From positions 1 to 7,622 of the forward strand of contig CAMQBP010000088.1 in the NCBI GenBank assembly GCA_946999025.1: a stretch of DNA of 7,622 nucleotides, written 5' to 3'. The position numbers were made by a program, and so were the translations under genes. Positions 1-6,359 of the stretch are shown here, one piece after another (positions within the stretch are counted from its first letter, which is position 1; the number at the start of each line of letters is the position of its first letter). The notes beneath the pieces are model-generated. The model did no database searches. It was not told the origin of the DNA and worked only from the letters and a program-made list of their open reading frames with translations. The DNA comes from an uncultured Prevotella sp. (GTDB taxonomy: Bacteria; Bacteroidota; Bacteroidia; Bacteroidales; Bacteroidaceae).

Positions 1-1506
1 ATCAAGAAGACCAAAAACTGGTATCTGCCGCTCAACGACTACCAAACATGGCTCAAGAAATGGATTCTGGAGGGTCATCAAGAGTGGCGATCCAATGTGT
101 ATGGACAGTGTAAAAGCTGGTTGGACCTTGACTTGCAGCCTCGTGCCATGACGCGTGACCTTGATTGGGGAATCCCTGTGCCTATAGAAGGAGCCGAAGG
201 CAAGGTGCTTTATGTCTGGTTCGACGCGCCTATCGGGTACATATCGAATACCAAAGAACTCTGTGAGAAGGAGCCTGAACGCTGGGGATCATGGGAAAAA
301 TGGTGGAAAGACCAAGATACCCGACTGGTACACTTCATCGGCAAGGATAACATCGTGTTCCATTGTCTGATTTTCCCCACGATGTTGAAAGCCCATGGTG
401 ACTACATTCTGCCCGACAACGTGCCGGCTAACGAGTTCCTCAACCTGGAGGATGATAAGATATCTACCTCTCGCAACTGGGCTGTTTGGTTGCACGAGTA
501 CCTGAAAGACCTTCCTGGCAAGCAGGATGTGCTGCGCTATGTACTCACGGCCAATGCGCCAGAAACCAAGGATAACAACTTTACTTGGAAAGATTTTCAA
601 GAGCGTAACAACTCGGAATTGGTGGCCATCTACGGCAATTTCGTGAACCGAGCGTTGCAGTTGACCAAGAAATATTTCGATGGAGTGGTGCCTCCATGTG
701 GAGAATTGCTCGATGTTGACAAGCAAGCTCTTGATGAGTTCAAGGACGTGAAGAACAAAGTGGAGGGTTATCTCGATACGTTCAAGTTCAGAGAGGCACA
801 GAAAGAGGCCATGAACCTGGCCAGAATCGGCAACAAATACATGACTGAATGTGAGCCATGGAAGGTTTGGAAGACCGATCCAAAGCGTGTGAAAACTGTT
901 TTGTACATCTCATTACAGTTGGTTGCCAACCTCGCCATTGCCTTCGAACCATTCTTGCCGTTCTCTTCAGAAAAGCTTCGTCGCCTCATTAAGATGGATA
1001 CTTGCGACTGGAACTTGTTGGGGAATCATGATTTGTTGAAGGCAGGTCACCAGCTGGCTGAACCCGAATTGCTTTTTGAGAAGATAGAAGACGAGACCAT
1101 TGAGCTGCAACTTAAAAAGTTGGAAGATACAAAGAAAGCCAATGCCGCTGCCGCCTACACGGCTAACCCCATCAAACCGACGATTGATTTCGCTGATTTT
1201 GAGAAGTTGGACATCCGTGTTGGGCATATCAAACACTGTGAGCGTGTGAAGAAAGCCAATAAGTTGCTGAAGTTTACCATCGATGATGGTTCGGGTGAAG
1301 ACCGCACTATTGTCAGTGGTATTGCCAAGTTCTACGAGCCAGAAAGCCTCATTGGTAAGGATGTTTGCTTCATTGCCAACCTGGCACCGCGTAAGTTGAT
1401 GGGCATAGAGAGCCAGGGTATGATACTTTCTGCCGAGGACTTTGACGGTTCGCTCAGTGTCACAACCCTTGAACATCCTGTCAAACCAGGTAGTCAGGTG
1501 ATGTAG
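1..1506 (+). CDS. metG: Methionyl-tRNA synthetase, 5'-truncated by window edge
   Basis: Class I aminoacyl-tRNA synthetase that charges tRNA-Met with methionine in the cytoplasm. The frame is open from base 1, so the N-terminus (roughly 180 residues by comparison with usual Bacteroidota lengths) lies outside the window and 501 residues are visible. In window residue numbering, RAMTRDLDWG (48-57) and WFDAPIGYIS (73-82) belong to the catalytic Rossmann core, HFIGKDN (111-117) lines the active site, and KISTS (153-157, bases 457-471) is the KMSKS signature loop with Thr in place of the second Lys. An alpha-helical anticodon-binding domain follows. From about residue 395 (base 1183) there is a C-terminal EMAP/Trbp111-like OB-fold tRNA-binding domain, starting IDFADFEKLDIRVG and including LAPRKLMGIESQGM. 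The gene ends with ATG TAG at 1501-1506. A GTG at 97 is not the start, because conserved sequence continues upstream of it. Identification is very secure. Confidence 0.97.
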   Translation: MKKTKNWYLPLNDYQTWLKKWILEGHQEWRSNVYGQCKSWLDLDLQPRAMTRDLDWGIPVPIEGAEGKVLYVWFDAPIGYISNTKELCEKEPERWGSWEKWWKDQDTRLVHFIGKDNIVFHCLIFPTMLKAHGDYILPDNVPANEFLNLEDDKISTSRNWAVWLHEYLKDLPGKQDVLRYVLTANAPETKDNNFTWKDFQERNNSELVAIYGNFVNRALQLTKKYFDGVVPPCGELLDVDKQALDEFKDVKNKVEGYLDTFKFREAQKEAMNLARIGNKYMTECEPWKVWKTDPKRVKTVLYISLQLVANLAIAFEPFLPFSSEKLRRLIKMDTCDWNLLGNHDLLKAGHQLAEPELLFEKIEDETIELQLKKLEDTKKANAAAAYTANPIKPTIDFADFEKLDIRVGHIKHCERVKKANKLLKFTIDDGSGEDRTIVSGIAKFYEPESLIGKDVCFIANLAPRKLMGIESQGMILSAEDFDGSLSVTTLEHPVKPGSQVM

Positions 1507-1601
1507 AGAGCCTTTCATGGACATGCATCATCGGGATAAGCCTCCATCCGTTGCCACTCGTTTGGCTACATTTCGTTGAGCTTGAAAATAGTTTTTAAAT
1601 C

Positions 1602-2903
1602 ATGGAGCAGCTATTGCATTATTGTTGGAAGCATCGTCTGTTTCCATTACGACAACTCACTACCACCGACAATCAAGTGGTGGAAGTGATAGATGTAGGG
1701 CTGCATAATGCCAATTCGGGTCCTGATTTTCTCAATGCTAAAGTCAAGATAGGCAACACAGTGTGGGTGGGTAACGTGGAAATCCATGTCAGGTCGAGTG
1801 ACTGGTATGTACATCGCCACGAGCAAGATGCGGCTTATAATAATGTGATACTGCATGTTGCGGGTGAAATTGATGCGGAGGTGAAAACCGAGAGTGGTCG
1901 TGTTGTGCCCCAGTTACAGCTTTCTGTGCCAGCTTCAGTTGCTCAGCATTACGAACAATTGCAGACCATCGACACCTATCCGCCGTGCTATGAGATTATT
2001 CCCAACCTGTCCGTTTTGATGATTCACGCATGGATGTCGGCCTTGCAGACAGAGCGTTTAGAACAAAAAACGCATGACATCGAACGCCGTTTGCAGCAGT
2101 GTGACGGTGATTGGGAGGCTGCTCTCTTCATCACCTTGGCCCGCAACTATGGTTTTGGCATCAATGGCGAGGCCTTTGAACTGTGGGCAAGGTCGATTCC
2201 GCTTCACGCTGTGGATCATCATCGTGATGACCTGTTTCAGATAGAAGCGTTCTTTATGGGGCAAGCCGGATTGCTGGAGCGTCATCTTATCCCGCAAAAA
2301 TATCACAGAACGATGGATGAAGAGGGCTATTTTGAGTGTCTGCGAACAGAATATCTCTATCTGCAACGAAAATTCTCACTACGTCCTATCGACGGAAAAA
2401 TATGGCGATTCTTGCGATTGCGCCCGCAAAATTTTCCATACATCCGCATCGCACAGTTGGCCAACCTATATCATTCCCGTCGGTTTGGATTGCGCAATTT
2501 GGTGGAAAGTGAGACTCTTGACGACTTAAAAGTAGCGATGAAATCGGCTGTTTCGCCCTATTGGGAAACTCATTATGTGTTTGGTTCGGTGAGTAGGAAG
2601 AGCGAAAAGAGGCTTTCGGAAGCGTCACTTAACGTTCTTCTTATCAACACCGCCATCCCATTTTTGTTCGCCTACGGTCGGCATGAGTCGTCAGAGCAGC
2701 TGTGTGAACAGGCCATCAACTATCTGGAACAGCTCAAACCAGAGCGAAATCACATCGTCAACATGTGGCAACAATGTGGTCTCGATGTGCAAAATGCAGG
2801 CGATACTCAGGCTTTAATCCAACTTAAAACACAATATTGTGACCGGAAAGAATGCCTTAGATGCCGCATTGGCTATGAATATTTAAAAGGAAGGGAGTAT
2901 TGA
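1602..2903 (+). CDS. DUF2851 family protein (Bacteroidota-specific, function unknown)
   Basis: 433-residue soluble protein with no signal peptide or membrane segment. It matches my recollection of the DUF2851 family: N-terminal LLHYCWKHRLFP, then GLHNANSGPDF (33-43), GNVEIHVRSSDW (57-68), HRHEQDAAYNNVILHV (71-86), YPPC (126-129), a helical middle, and the C-terminal YCDRKECLRCRIGYEYLKG. The conserved N-terminal residues D42, E60, H62, R64 and D67, lying around short beta-strand-like stretches, could form a PD-(D/E)XK-like nuclease centre. C129 plus C413, C418 and C421 could bind a metal or Fe-S cluster. Both ideas are inference and no function is established. The ATG at 1602 is preceded by an A/T-rich leader with no Shine-Dalgarno, as is common in this phylum. 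The gene lies 95 nt after metG and 100 nt before the thioesterase, all on the same strand. Family assignment is confident; function is not. Confidence 0.9.
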   Translation: MEQLLHYCWKHRLFPLRQLTTTDNQVVEVIDVGLHNANSGPDFLNAKVKIGNTVWVGNVEIHVRSSDWYVHRHEQDAAYNNVILHVAGEIDAEVKTESGRVVPQLQLSVPASVAQHYEQLQTIDTYPPCYEIIPNLSVLMIHAWMSALQTERLEQKTHDIERRLQQCDGDWEAALFITLARNYGFGINGEAFELWARSIPLHAVDHHRDDLFQIEAFFMGQAGLLERHLIPQKYHRTMDEEGYFECLRTEYLYLQRKFSLRPIDGKIWRFLRLRPQNFPYIRIAQLANLYHSRRFGLRNLVESETLDDLKVAMKSAVSPYWETHYVFGSVSRKSEKRLSEASLNVLLINTAIPFLFAYGRHESSEQLCEQAINYLEQLKPERNHIVNMWQQCGLDVQNAGDTQALIQLKTQYCDRKECLRCRIGYEYLKGREY

Positions 2904-2938
2904 TTCGCCGTCGGTCAGTGGCCTAAAACGGCTGACAT

Positions 2939-3002
2939 GGCTCAAAAACTCACATTTTTAAGAACTCAAAAACTCACAAACTCACCAACTCATCAACTCA
3001 AA
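2939..3002 (+). repeat. 8-bp tandem repeat (AACTCAnn) in the thioesterase leader
   Basis: Eight consecutive 8-bp windows can be read in strict register up to the base before the thioesterase ATG: ggctcaaa, aactcaca, tttttaag, aactcaaa, aactcaca, aactcacc, aactcatc, aactcaaa. Five perfect-core AACTCA units are contiguous at 2963-3002, one more stands at 2947-2954, 2939-2946 is a partial unit, and 2955-2962 is unrelated. The 14-mer ctcaaaaactcaca occurs exactly twice, 24 bp apart (2941 and 2965). The array replaces any Shine-Dalgarno and gives an A/C-rich, G-poor leader that should be unstructured. Confidence 0.85.
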
Positions 3003-3003
3003 A

Positions 3004-3402
3004 ATGAACTATATTTTCGAGACACGAATGGAGGTTCGCGACTATGAATGCGACATAGAAGGCATCGTGAACAACGCCAATTACCTCCATTACATCGAGC
3101 ATACGCGCCATTTGTTCCTCCGTTCGTTAGGCCTTAGCTTTGCAAAGATGCACGAACAGGGAATCGATGCCGTGGTGGCTCGCATGAACTTGCAATACAA
3201 AACGCCACTCAAGTGTGATGATACTTTCATTTCTCGTTTGGCTTTGAAGAAAGAAGGCCTGCGCTATATTTTCCATCAGGATATCTTTAGGGAGCAGGAT
3301 GACAAGCTTTGTTTTAAGAGTAAGGTAGAGTTGGTGTGCCTCATTCATGGCCGTTTGGGGCATAGTGAGGAGTACGACCGCGCGTTTGCTAAATATCTAT
3401 GA
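3004..3402 (+). CDS. Acyl-CoA thioesterase, hotdog fold (4HBT/YbgC-like)
   Basis: 132-residue protein, the normal length for a single hotdog-fold thioesterase that hydrolyses acyl-CoA thioesters in the cytoplasm. The N-terminal signature VRDYECDIEGIVNNANYLHY (11-30) matches the family pattern of an acid, then G, V, N, N and Y. Asp17 sits where the catalytic Asp lies in 4-hydroxybenzoyl-CoA thioesterase, followed by Gly20, Asn23-Asn24 and Tyr27. The beta-strand region MNLQYKTPLKCDDTF (60s-70s) is also typical. The substrate cannot be read from sequence; relatives act on short or aromatic acyl-CoAs or support lipid metabolism. The ATG at 3004 directly follows the 8-bp repeat array. The stop TGA (3400-3402) overlaps the dprA ATG (3399-3401) as ATGA, which indicates co-transcription and probably translational coupling. 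The family is confident; the specific name is not. Confidence 0.92.
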   Translation: MNYIFETRMEVRDYECDIEGIVNNANYLHYIEHTRHLFLRSLGLSFAKMHEQGIDAVVARMNLQYKTPLKCDDTFISRLALKKEGLRYIFHQDIFREQDDKLCFKSKVELVCLIHGRLGHSEEYDRAFAKYL

Positions 3403-4538
3403 ACATGACAGACCCACAAGAACTCATCAACACTATCGCTTTGACACGCATCAACCATTTTCATCTTACGGGAATGGTTCAGCTGTATCGTAGGTTGGGC
3501 TCGGCGACAGCCGTGATAGAGCATCGACATGACATCCGTGAGGTGCTGCCCGATGCGTCGCCTAAGTTGGTGTCATCGCTTCAAAACGTAGACCAATACT
3601 TGCGCAGAGCAGAGGAAGAACTCGAGTGGGACGTGTCAAATGGTGTCATGCCGCTTTGCATGAATGACGAAAACTACCCGCAACGGCTCAAGGAATGTGA
3701 CGATGCACCGTTGATGATGTTTTACAAAGGGTCGGTCAACCTGAACCAACGTCGTGTCATCAGCGTGGTGGGAACCCGAAGAAACACCGTCTATGGAGAG
3801 GATTTGATTCGTCGGTTCATGGCAGAACTGCGACAGTTGTGTCCACAAGTACTCGTGGTAAGCGGCCTCGCTTATGGCGTTGACATCCTCGCTCACCGTC
3901 ATGCTTTGCAAAATGGATACCCTACAGTGGGTGTTCTGGCGCACGGATTGGATTATCTTTATCCTCCCAGACATCGGCAAACAGCCGATGAAATGGTGCA
4001 AAAAGGAGGATTGCTCACGGAGTTCCTCACGCAGACCAATGCGGACAAAGTGAACTTTGTGAGAAGAAATCGCATCGTAGCAGGAGTTTCTGATGCATGT
4101 ATCGTTGTAGAAAGTGCTGCCCATGGTGGCGGATTAATCACCGCCAGTTTGTCTCGCACCTATAACAGAGAGGTGTTTGCCTTCCCTGGTAACGTGGGTA
4201 GTCCCTATAGTGAAGGATGCAACAACTTGATACGAGACAACGTAGCAGGGCTCATCAATCATGCTTATGATTTCGTTAAAAGCATGGGATGGGAAGATGA
4301 TGCAAGGCTCAGTCGTGCACATCATGAAGGAATTGAACGACAGTTATTCCCTGATTTATCGACTGAGGAACAGCAAGTTGTTGCCGTGTTGCGAAAAAAC
4401 AACGACTTGCAAATCAACATGCTGAGTGTGCAGGCGGGCATTCCCATTGCCAAACTCTCTGCCATTCTCTTTACTTTGGAAATGAAAGGCGTGTTGAAAG
4501 CCTTACCTGGTGGTATTTATCACTTGCTCATGGGTTGA
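3399..4538 (+). CDS. dprA: DNA-processing protein DprA (DNA-protecting, RecA loader)
   Basis: 379-residue DprA/Smf family protein, a normal full length. In naturally competent bacteria DprA binds incoming single-stranded DNA and loads RecA onto it; many non-competent species also carry it. Residues 1-80 form the helical N-terminal (SAM/HhH-like) part. The Rossmann-like DprA core follows with VGTR (124-127), SGLAYGVDILAH (155-166), GLDYLYPP (183-190), RRNRIVAGVSD (222-232), GGGLITA (243-249) and FPGN (262-265). Residues about 320-379 form a small winged-helix domain (QQVVAVLRKNNDLQINMLSVQAG onward). The family position usually read as SGSLITA is GGGLITA here. The start at 3399 overlaps the thioesterase stop by 4 nt; a second ATG at 3405 is an alternative. 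Com and other uptake genes are not in the window, so competence cannot be inferred. Confidence 0.96.
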   Translation: MNMTDPQELINTIALTRINHFHLTGMVQLYRRLGSATAVIEHRHDIREVLPDASPKLVSSLQNVDQYLRRAEEELEWDVSNGVMPLCMNDENYPQRLKECDDAPLMMFYKGSVNLNQRRVISVVGTRRNTVYGEDLIRRFMAELRQLCPQVLVVSGLAYGVDILAHRHALQNGYPTVGVLAHGLDYLYPPRHRQTADEMVQKGGLLTEFLTQTNADKVNFVRRNRIVAGVSDACIVVESAAHGGGLITASLSRTYNREVFAFPGNVGSPYSEGCNNLIRDNVAGLINHAYDFVKSMGWEDDARLSRAHHEGIERQLFPDLSTEEQQVVAVLRKNNDLQINMLSVQAGIPIAKLSAILFTLEMKGVLKALPGGIYHLLMG

Positions 4539-4562
4539 TAGGAATCTGCTCATAGGTTGATA
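4525..4562 (+). repeat. 16-bp near-perfect direct repeat across the dprA stop
   Basis: The sequence tgctcatgggttgata (4525-4540) contains the last dprA codons and its TGA. It recurs as tgctcataggttgata at 4547-4562, matching 15 of 16 bases at a 22-bp period. The second copy lies entirely in the spacer and recreates a TGA. It looks like a small local duplication of the gene's 3' end. Confidence 0.75.
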
Positions 4563-4592
4563 TCGTTCATGGGCATTCTATGCCATGTCGTT

Positions 4593-4600
4593 TAGATTTG
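4593..4600 (+). promoter_or_regulatory. Possible Bacteroidota -7 element upstream of dusB
   Basis: TAGATTTG matches the Bacteroidota -7 consensus TAnnTTTG exactly and lies about 40 nt upstream of the dusB ATG, giving a leader of roughly 33 nt. No good TTTG -33 element is seen 19-21 bp upstream, so support is limited to the -7 box. If real, dusB would be transcribed separately from, or in addition to, the thioesterase-dprA operon. Confidence 0.35.
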
Positions 4601-4640
4601 GCAGCTTAAAATAGATATAATCAGATACTTTTTTAGGAAA

Positions 4641-5630
4641 ATGAAGATAGGAAACATTGATTTAGGCGTGCAACCAATCTTGTTGGCTCCGATGGAAGAC
4701 GTGACAGATATCGGTTTCAGACAGTTGTGTAAGCGTTTTGGAGTATCCATGGTATATACCGAATTTGTCAGTGCAGAAGCACTCGTGCGGTCCATTAAAG
4801 CCAGTTTGAACAAGTTGAACATTAGTGACGTCGAACGCCCCGTAGGCATACAAATTTACGGAAGGGACGTTGAGTCTATGGTGGAAGCTGCCAAGATTGT
4901 TGAACAGGCTCATCCTGACGTGATTGACATCAACTTTGGATGTCCCGTTAAGAAGGTGGCAGGCAAAGGTGCGGGTGCTGGTATGCTGCGTAACATACCG
5001 CTTTTGTTGGAGATAACCCGAGAGGTGGTCAAGGCAGTGCGTACGCCAGTAACGGTGAAGACGCGTTTGGGATGGGATGAAAACAATCTTATTATCACCG
5101 AATTGGCCGAACAACTGCAAGACTGTGGTATCCAAGCGCTGACCATTCACGGCCGCACACGCAGTCAGATGTACACCGGAAATGCTGATTGGAGGCTGAT
5201 TGGTGAGGTGAAAAACAATCCTCGCATCCACATTCCTATCATTGGCAATGGCGACATTACCACGCCCCATGAAGCCAAACAGGCTTTCGAACGTTTTGGC
5301 GTAGATGCCATCATGGTTGGCCGGGCAGCCTTTGGACAGCCCTGGATCTTTAAAGAGATGCGTGACTATCTCGACGGAAAACCTTACGATGCGTCGCTTG
5401 ACATCAATAAAAAGATAGACATATTGGAGGAACAGCTGCACATCAATGTGTCACGTATCGACGAATACCGGGGTATCTTGCACACCCGGAGGCATTTAGC
5501 AGCCAGTCCTATCTTCAAAGGCATCCCCGATTTCCGACAAACCCGCATCGCCATGTTGCGGGCATCTACCGTTGTAGAACTGGAAAACATTTTGGAAGCG
5601 TGCAGAAAACGCTTGGTGGAAGAACGGTAA
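4641..5630 (+). CDS. dusB: tRNA-dihydrouridine synthase, DusB type
   Basis: 329-residue FMN-dependent enzyme that reduces specific uridines in tRNA to dihydrouridine using NAD(P)H, a usual length for the family. The TIM-barrel N-terminus shows LLAPMEDVTDIGFR (14-27, FMN site). The segment INFGCPVKKVAGKGAG (97-112) carries the catalytic Cys101. TVKTRLGW (138-145) has the FMN-contacting Lys140, IHGRTR (169-174) has His170, and PIIGNGDI (199-206) and MVGRAAFGQPW (225-235) bind the FMN phosphate. A C-terminal helical tRNA-binding domain follows (HTRRHLAASPIFKGIPDF region). All catalytic positions I know are present. AGGA at 4635-4638 is a short, very close Shine-Dalgarno-like run before the ATG at 4641. 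The gene is 102 nt downstream of dprA. The B subtype is assigned from overall resemblance (NFGCP, KGAGA), so the exact target uridine is uncertain. Confidence 0.94.
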   Translation: MKIGNIDLGVQPILLAPMEDVTDIGFRQLCKRFGVSMVYTEFVSAEALVRSIKASLNKLNISDVERPVGIQIYGRDVESMVEAAKIVEQAHPDVIDINFGCPVKKVAGKGAGAGMLRNIPLLLEITREVVKAVRTPVTVKTRLGWDENNLIITELAEQLQDCGIQALTIHGRTRSQMYTGNADWRLIGEVKNNPRIHIPIIGNGDITTPHEAKQAFERFGVDAIMVGRAAFGQPWIFKEMRDYLDGKPYDASLDINKKIDILEEQLHINVSRIDEYRGILHTRRHLAASPIFKGIPDFRQTRIAMLRASTVVELENILEACRKRLVEER

Positions 5631-5670
5631 ACCGCATGTCTTTGAGTACGACGGCTAATACATCTCCGTT

Positions 5671-5829
5671 CTAGGGGCGTGTGAGAAAGCGCCGTGCCTT
5701 CATGGTGCGGGCATTGTCAGTCATCATGCAGTTCATGATAGCGTGTCTTTCATTTGCGGCTAGTACTTGCTTGTCCGAGTCTGTCATCATTATCCTAAAA
5801 GTCAACATCAGGTTGTCGCTCAGTGTCAT
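5671..5829 (-). CDS. Small hypothetical protein, possibly 5'-frameshifted
   Basis: An intact minus-strand ORF of 52 residues starts at ATG 5829 (MTLSDNLMLTFR...) and ends in ...KARRFLTRP at TAG 5673-5671. It is hydrophilic, mixed-charge and Met-rich. The overlapping + strand ORF (5681-5884, GTG start) is the hydrophobic product expected from an antisense shadow, which favours the minus strand. The frame stays open about 22 codons further upstream (…KKNQKASVRLT) but has no start codon there. In another frame, ATGs at 5894-5892 and 5870-5868 encode a basic 18-residue peptide (MKRLTQTNMKRKRTRRPR) ending at TAA 5840-5838. Adding one A to the A5 run (5858-5862 as T on the + strand) would join ATG 5870 to the ORF as a 66-residue protein beginning MKRKKNQKASVRLT. 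A TATCTTTG -7-like box on the minus strand lies at 6009-6016. I do not recognise the family. It could equally be a remnant or non-coding. Confidence 0.3.
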   Translation of the reverse strand: MTLSDNLMLTFRIMMTDSDKQVLAANERHAIMNCMMTDNARTMKARRFLTRP

Positions 5830-6009
5830 TGTCAGTCTTACCGAGGCCTTCTGGTTCTTTTTCGTTTCATGTTTGTTTGGGTAAGTCTTTTCATTTTATT
5901 TGAATCCGTCTGTATTGCTCACTGTTTTTAACACGAATGCCGAGCGTTTTTGCAATCAACTTTGTCACTGCCCGCAAATATGCCGTTAATTCGGCTGGTT
6001 TTGCATGTC

Positions 6010-6037
6010 AAAGATAGTCAGCGAGTTAGTTATCTTT
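6010..6037. repeat. 7-bp perfect inverted repeat AAAGATA / TATCTTT
   Basis: AAAGATA (6010-6016) and TATCTTT (6031-6037) are perfect complements separated by 14 nt. Read on the minus strand, the left arm with its flanking base (6009-6016) is TATCTTTG, an exact TAnnTTTG -7 match. The dyad could therefore be a hairpin, a protein site over a minus-strand promoter, or chance in AT-rich DNA. Confidence 0.4.
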
Positions 6038-6076
6038 ACTTGGGGAAATGCGCCAATAGTAAGTTGATTTTTTGAT

Positions 6077-6160
6077 GTAAAAAGACCTGTTTTACGGTAA
6101 AAAGCCCTCAATTACATGTGTTTTTGGAGGGTAAAAGCATACAAATAGAGGGACAAAAGC
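6077..6160. repeat. GTAAAA/TTTTAC inverted- and direct-repeat tract
   Basis: GTAAAA (6077-6082) pairs with TTTTAC (6090-6095), and the same TTTTAC forms a near-palindrome with the next GTAAAA (6097-6102), separated by one G. GTAAAAAG therefore recurs 20 bp apart (6077, 6097). GTAAAAG follows at 6131 and GACAAAAG at 6152. The arms can form alternative short hairpins. I have a recollection of similar GTAAAA...CTGTTTTAC tracts in Prevotella intergenic DNA, which I cannot verify here. Confidence 0.5.
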
Positions 6161-6212
6161 ATGATGATTGCAGGTCAATGTCATGCAAGTTGGGGTGCTG
6201 GATGGGCGTCCT

Positions 6213-6246
6213 ACGCATTTGATTCGACTGAATCAGCGTTTTTCTT
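6213..6246 (+). terminator. Intrinsic terminator, + strand, with no gene just upstream
   Basis: ACGC (6213-6216), a 3-nt bulge ATT, and TGATTC (6220-6225) pair with GAATCA (6230-6235) and GCGT (6236-6239) around a GACT loop, giving 10 base pairs. A T-rich run follows (TTTTTC at 6239-6244, then TTGTCTATTTTT). No A-run precedes the stem on the + strand, so it would act only on + strand transcripts. The nearest + strand gene, dusB, ends 583 nt upstream. Confidence 0.6.
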
Positions 6247-6301
6247 GTCTATTTTTAATTTTCTTTTTGTTAAGAAAAAAGAATTGGTTTAACAATCGAA
6301 A

Positions 6302-6317
6302 GGTTTGTTAACAAACC
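6302..6317. repeat. Perfect 16-bp palindrome GGTTTG-TTAA-CAAACC
   Basis: The sequence is identical to its own reverse complement. On the minus strand it is followed by TTTCGATTGTT, so it could be a weak terminator for leftward transcription. It could also be a dimeric protein-binding site. A related half, ggtttaacaa, lies at 6286-6295. The TAA ending the open minus-strand frame at 6308 sits at the centre of the palindrome. Confidence 0.55.
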
Positions 6318-6359
6318 GAGAGTGTCTTAGACAATCTTTCACTTGCGCCTATTTTCGTT

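Noticed and set aside
1567..1596. TACATTTC and TAGTTTTT as promoter boxes for the DUF2851 gene
   Set aside because: Each misses the TAnnTTTG consensus, and the only TTTG nearby (1561-1564) is at the wrong distance from both.
2916..2938. Hairpin GTCAG...CTGAC after the DUF2851 gene as a terminator
   Set aside because: The stem is only 5-6 bp around an 11-nt loop and no T-run follows, so it is not convincing.
4662..5441. Long (259-codon) open frame antisense to dusB
   Set aside because: It lies wholly within dusB, whose catalytic motifs are intact on the + strand. The antisense product has no recognisable domain.
5676..5693. GGCG...CGCC hairpin after dusB as a terminator
   Set aside because: It has four or five pairs with no T tract afterwards; the better terminator is at 6213-6246.
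5723..5739. ATCATG-cagtt-CATGAT inverted repeat
   Set aside because: It is a 6-bp AT-rich stem inside the small ORF with no tail and no partner sites; probably chance.
5681..5884. 67-codon + strand ORF starting with GTG after dusB
   Set aside because: It is hydrophobic and rich in Ser, Val and Phe, as expected for the antisense of the charged minus-strand ORF. It starts with GTG without a ribosome site and resembles no known family.
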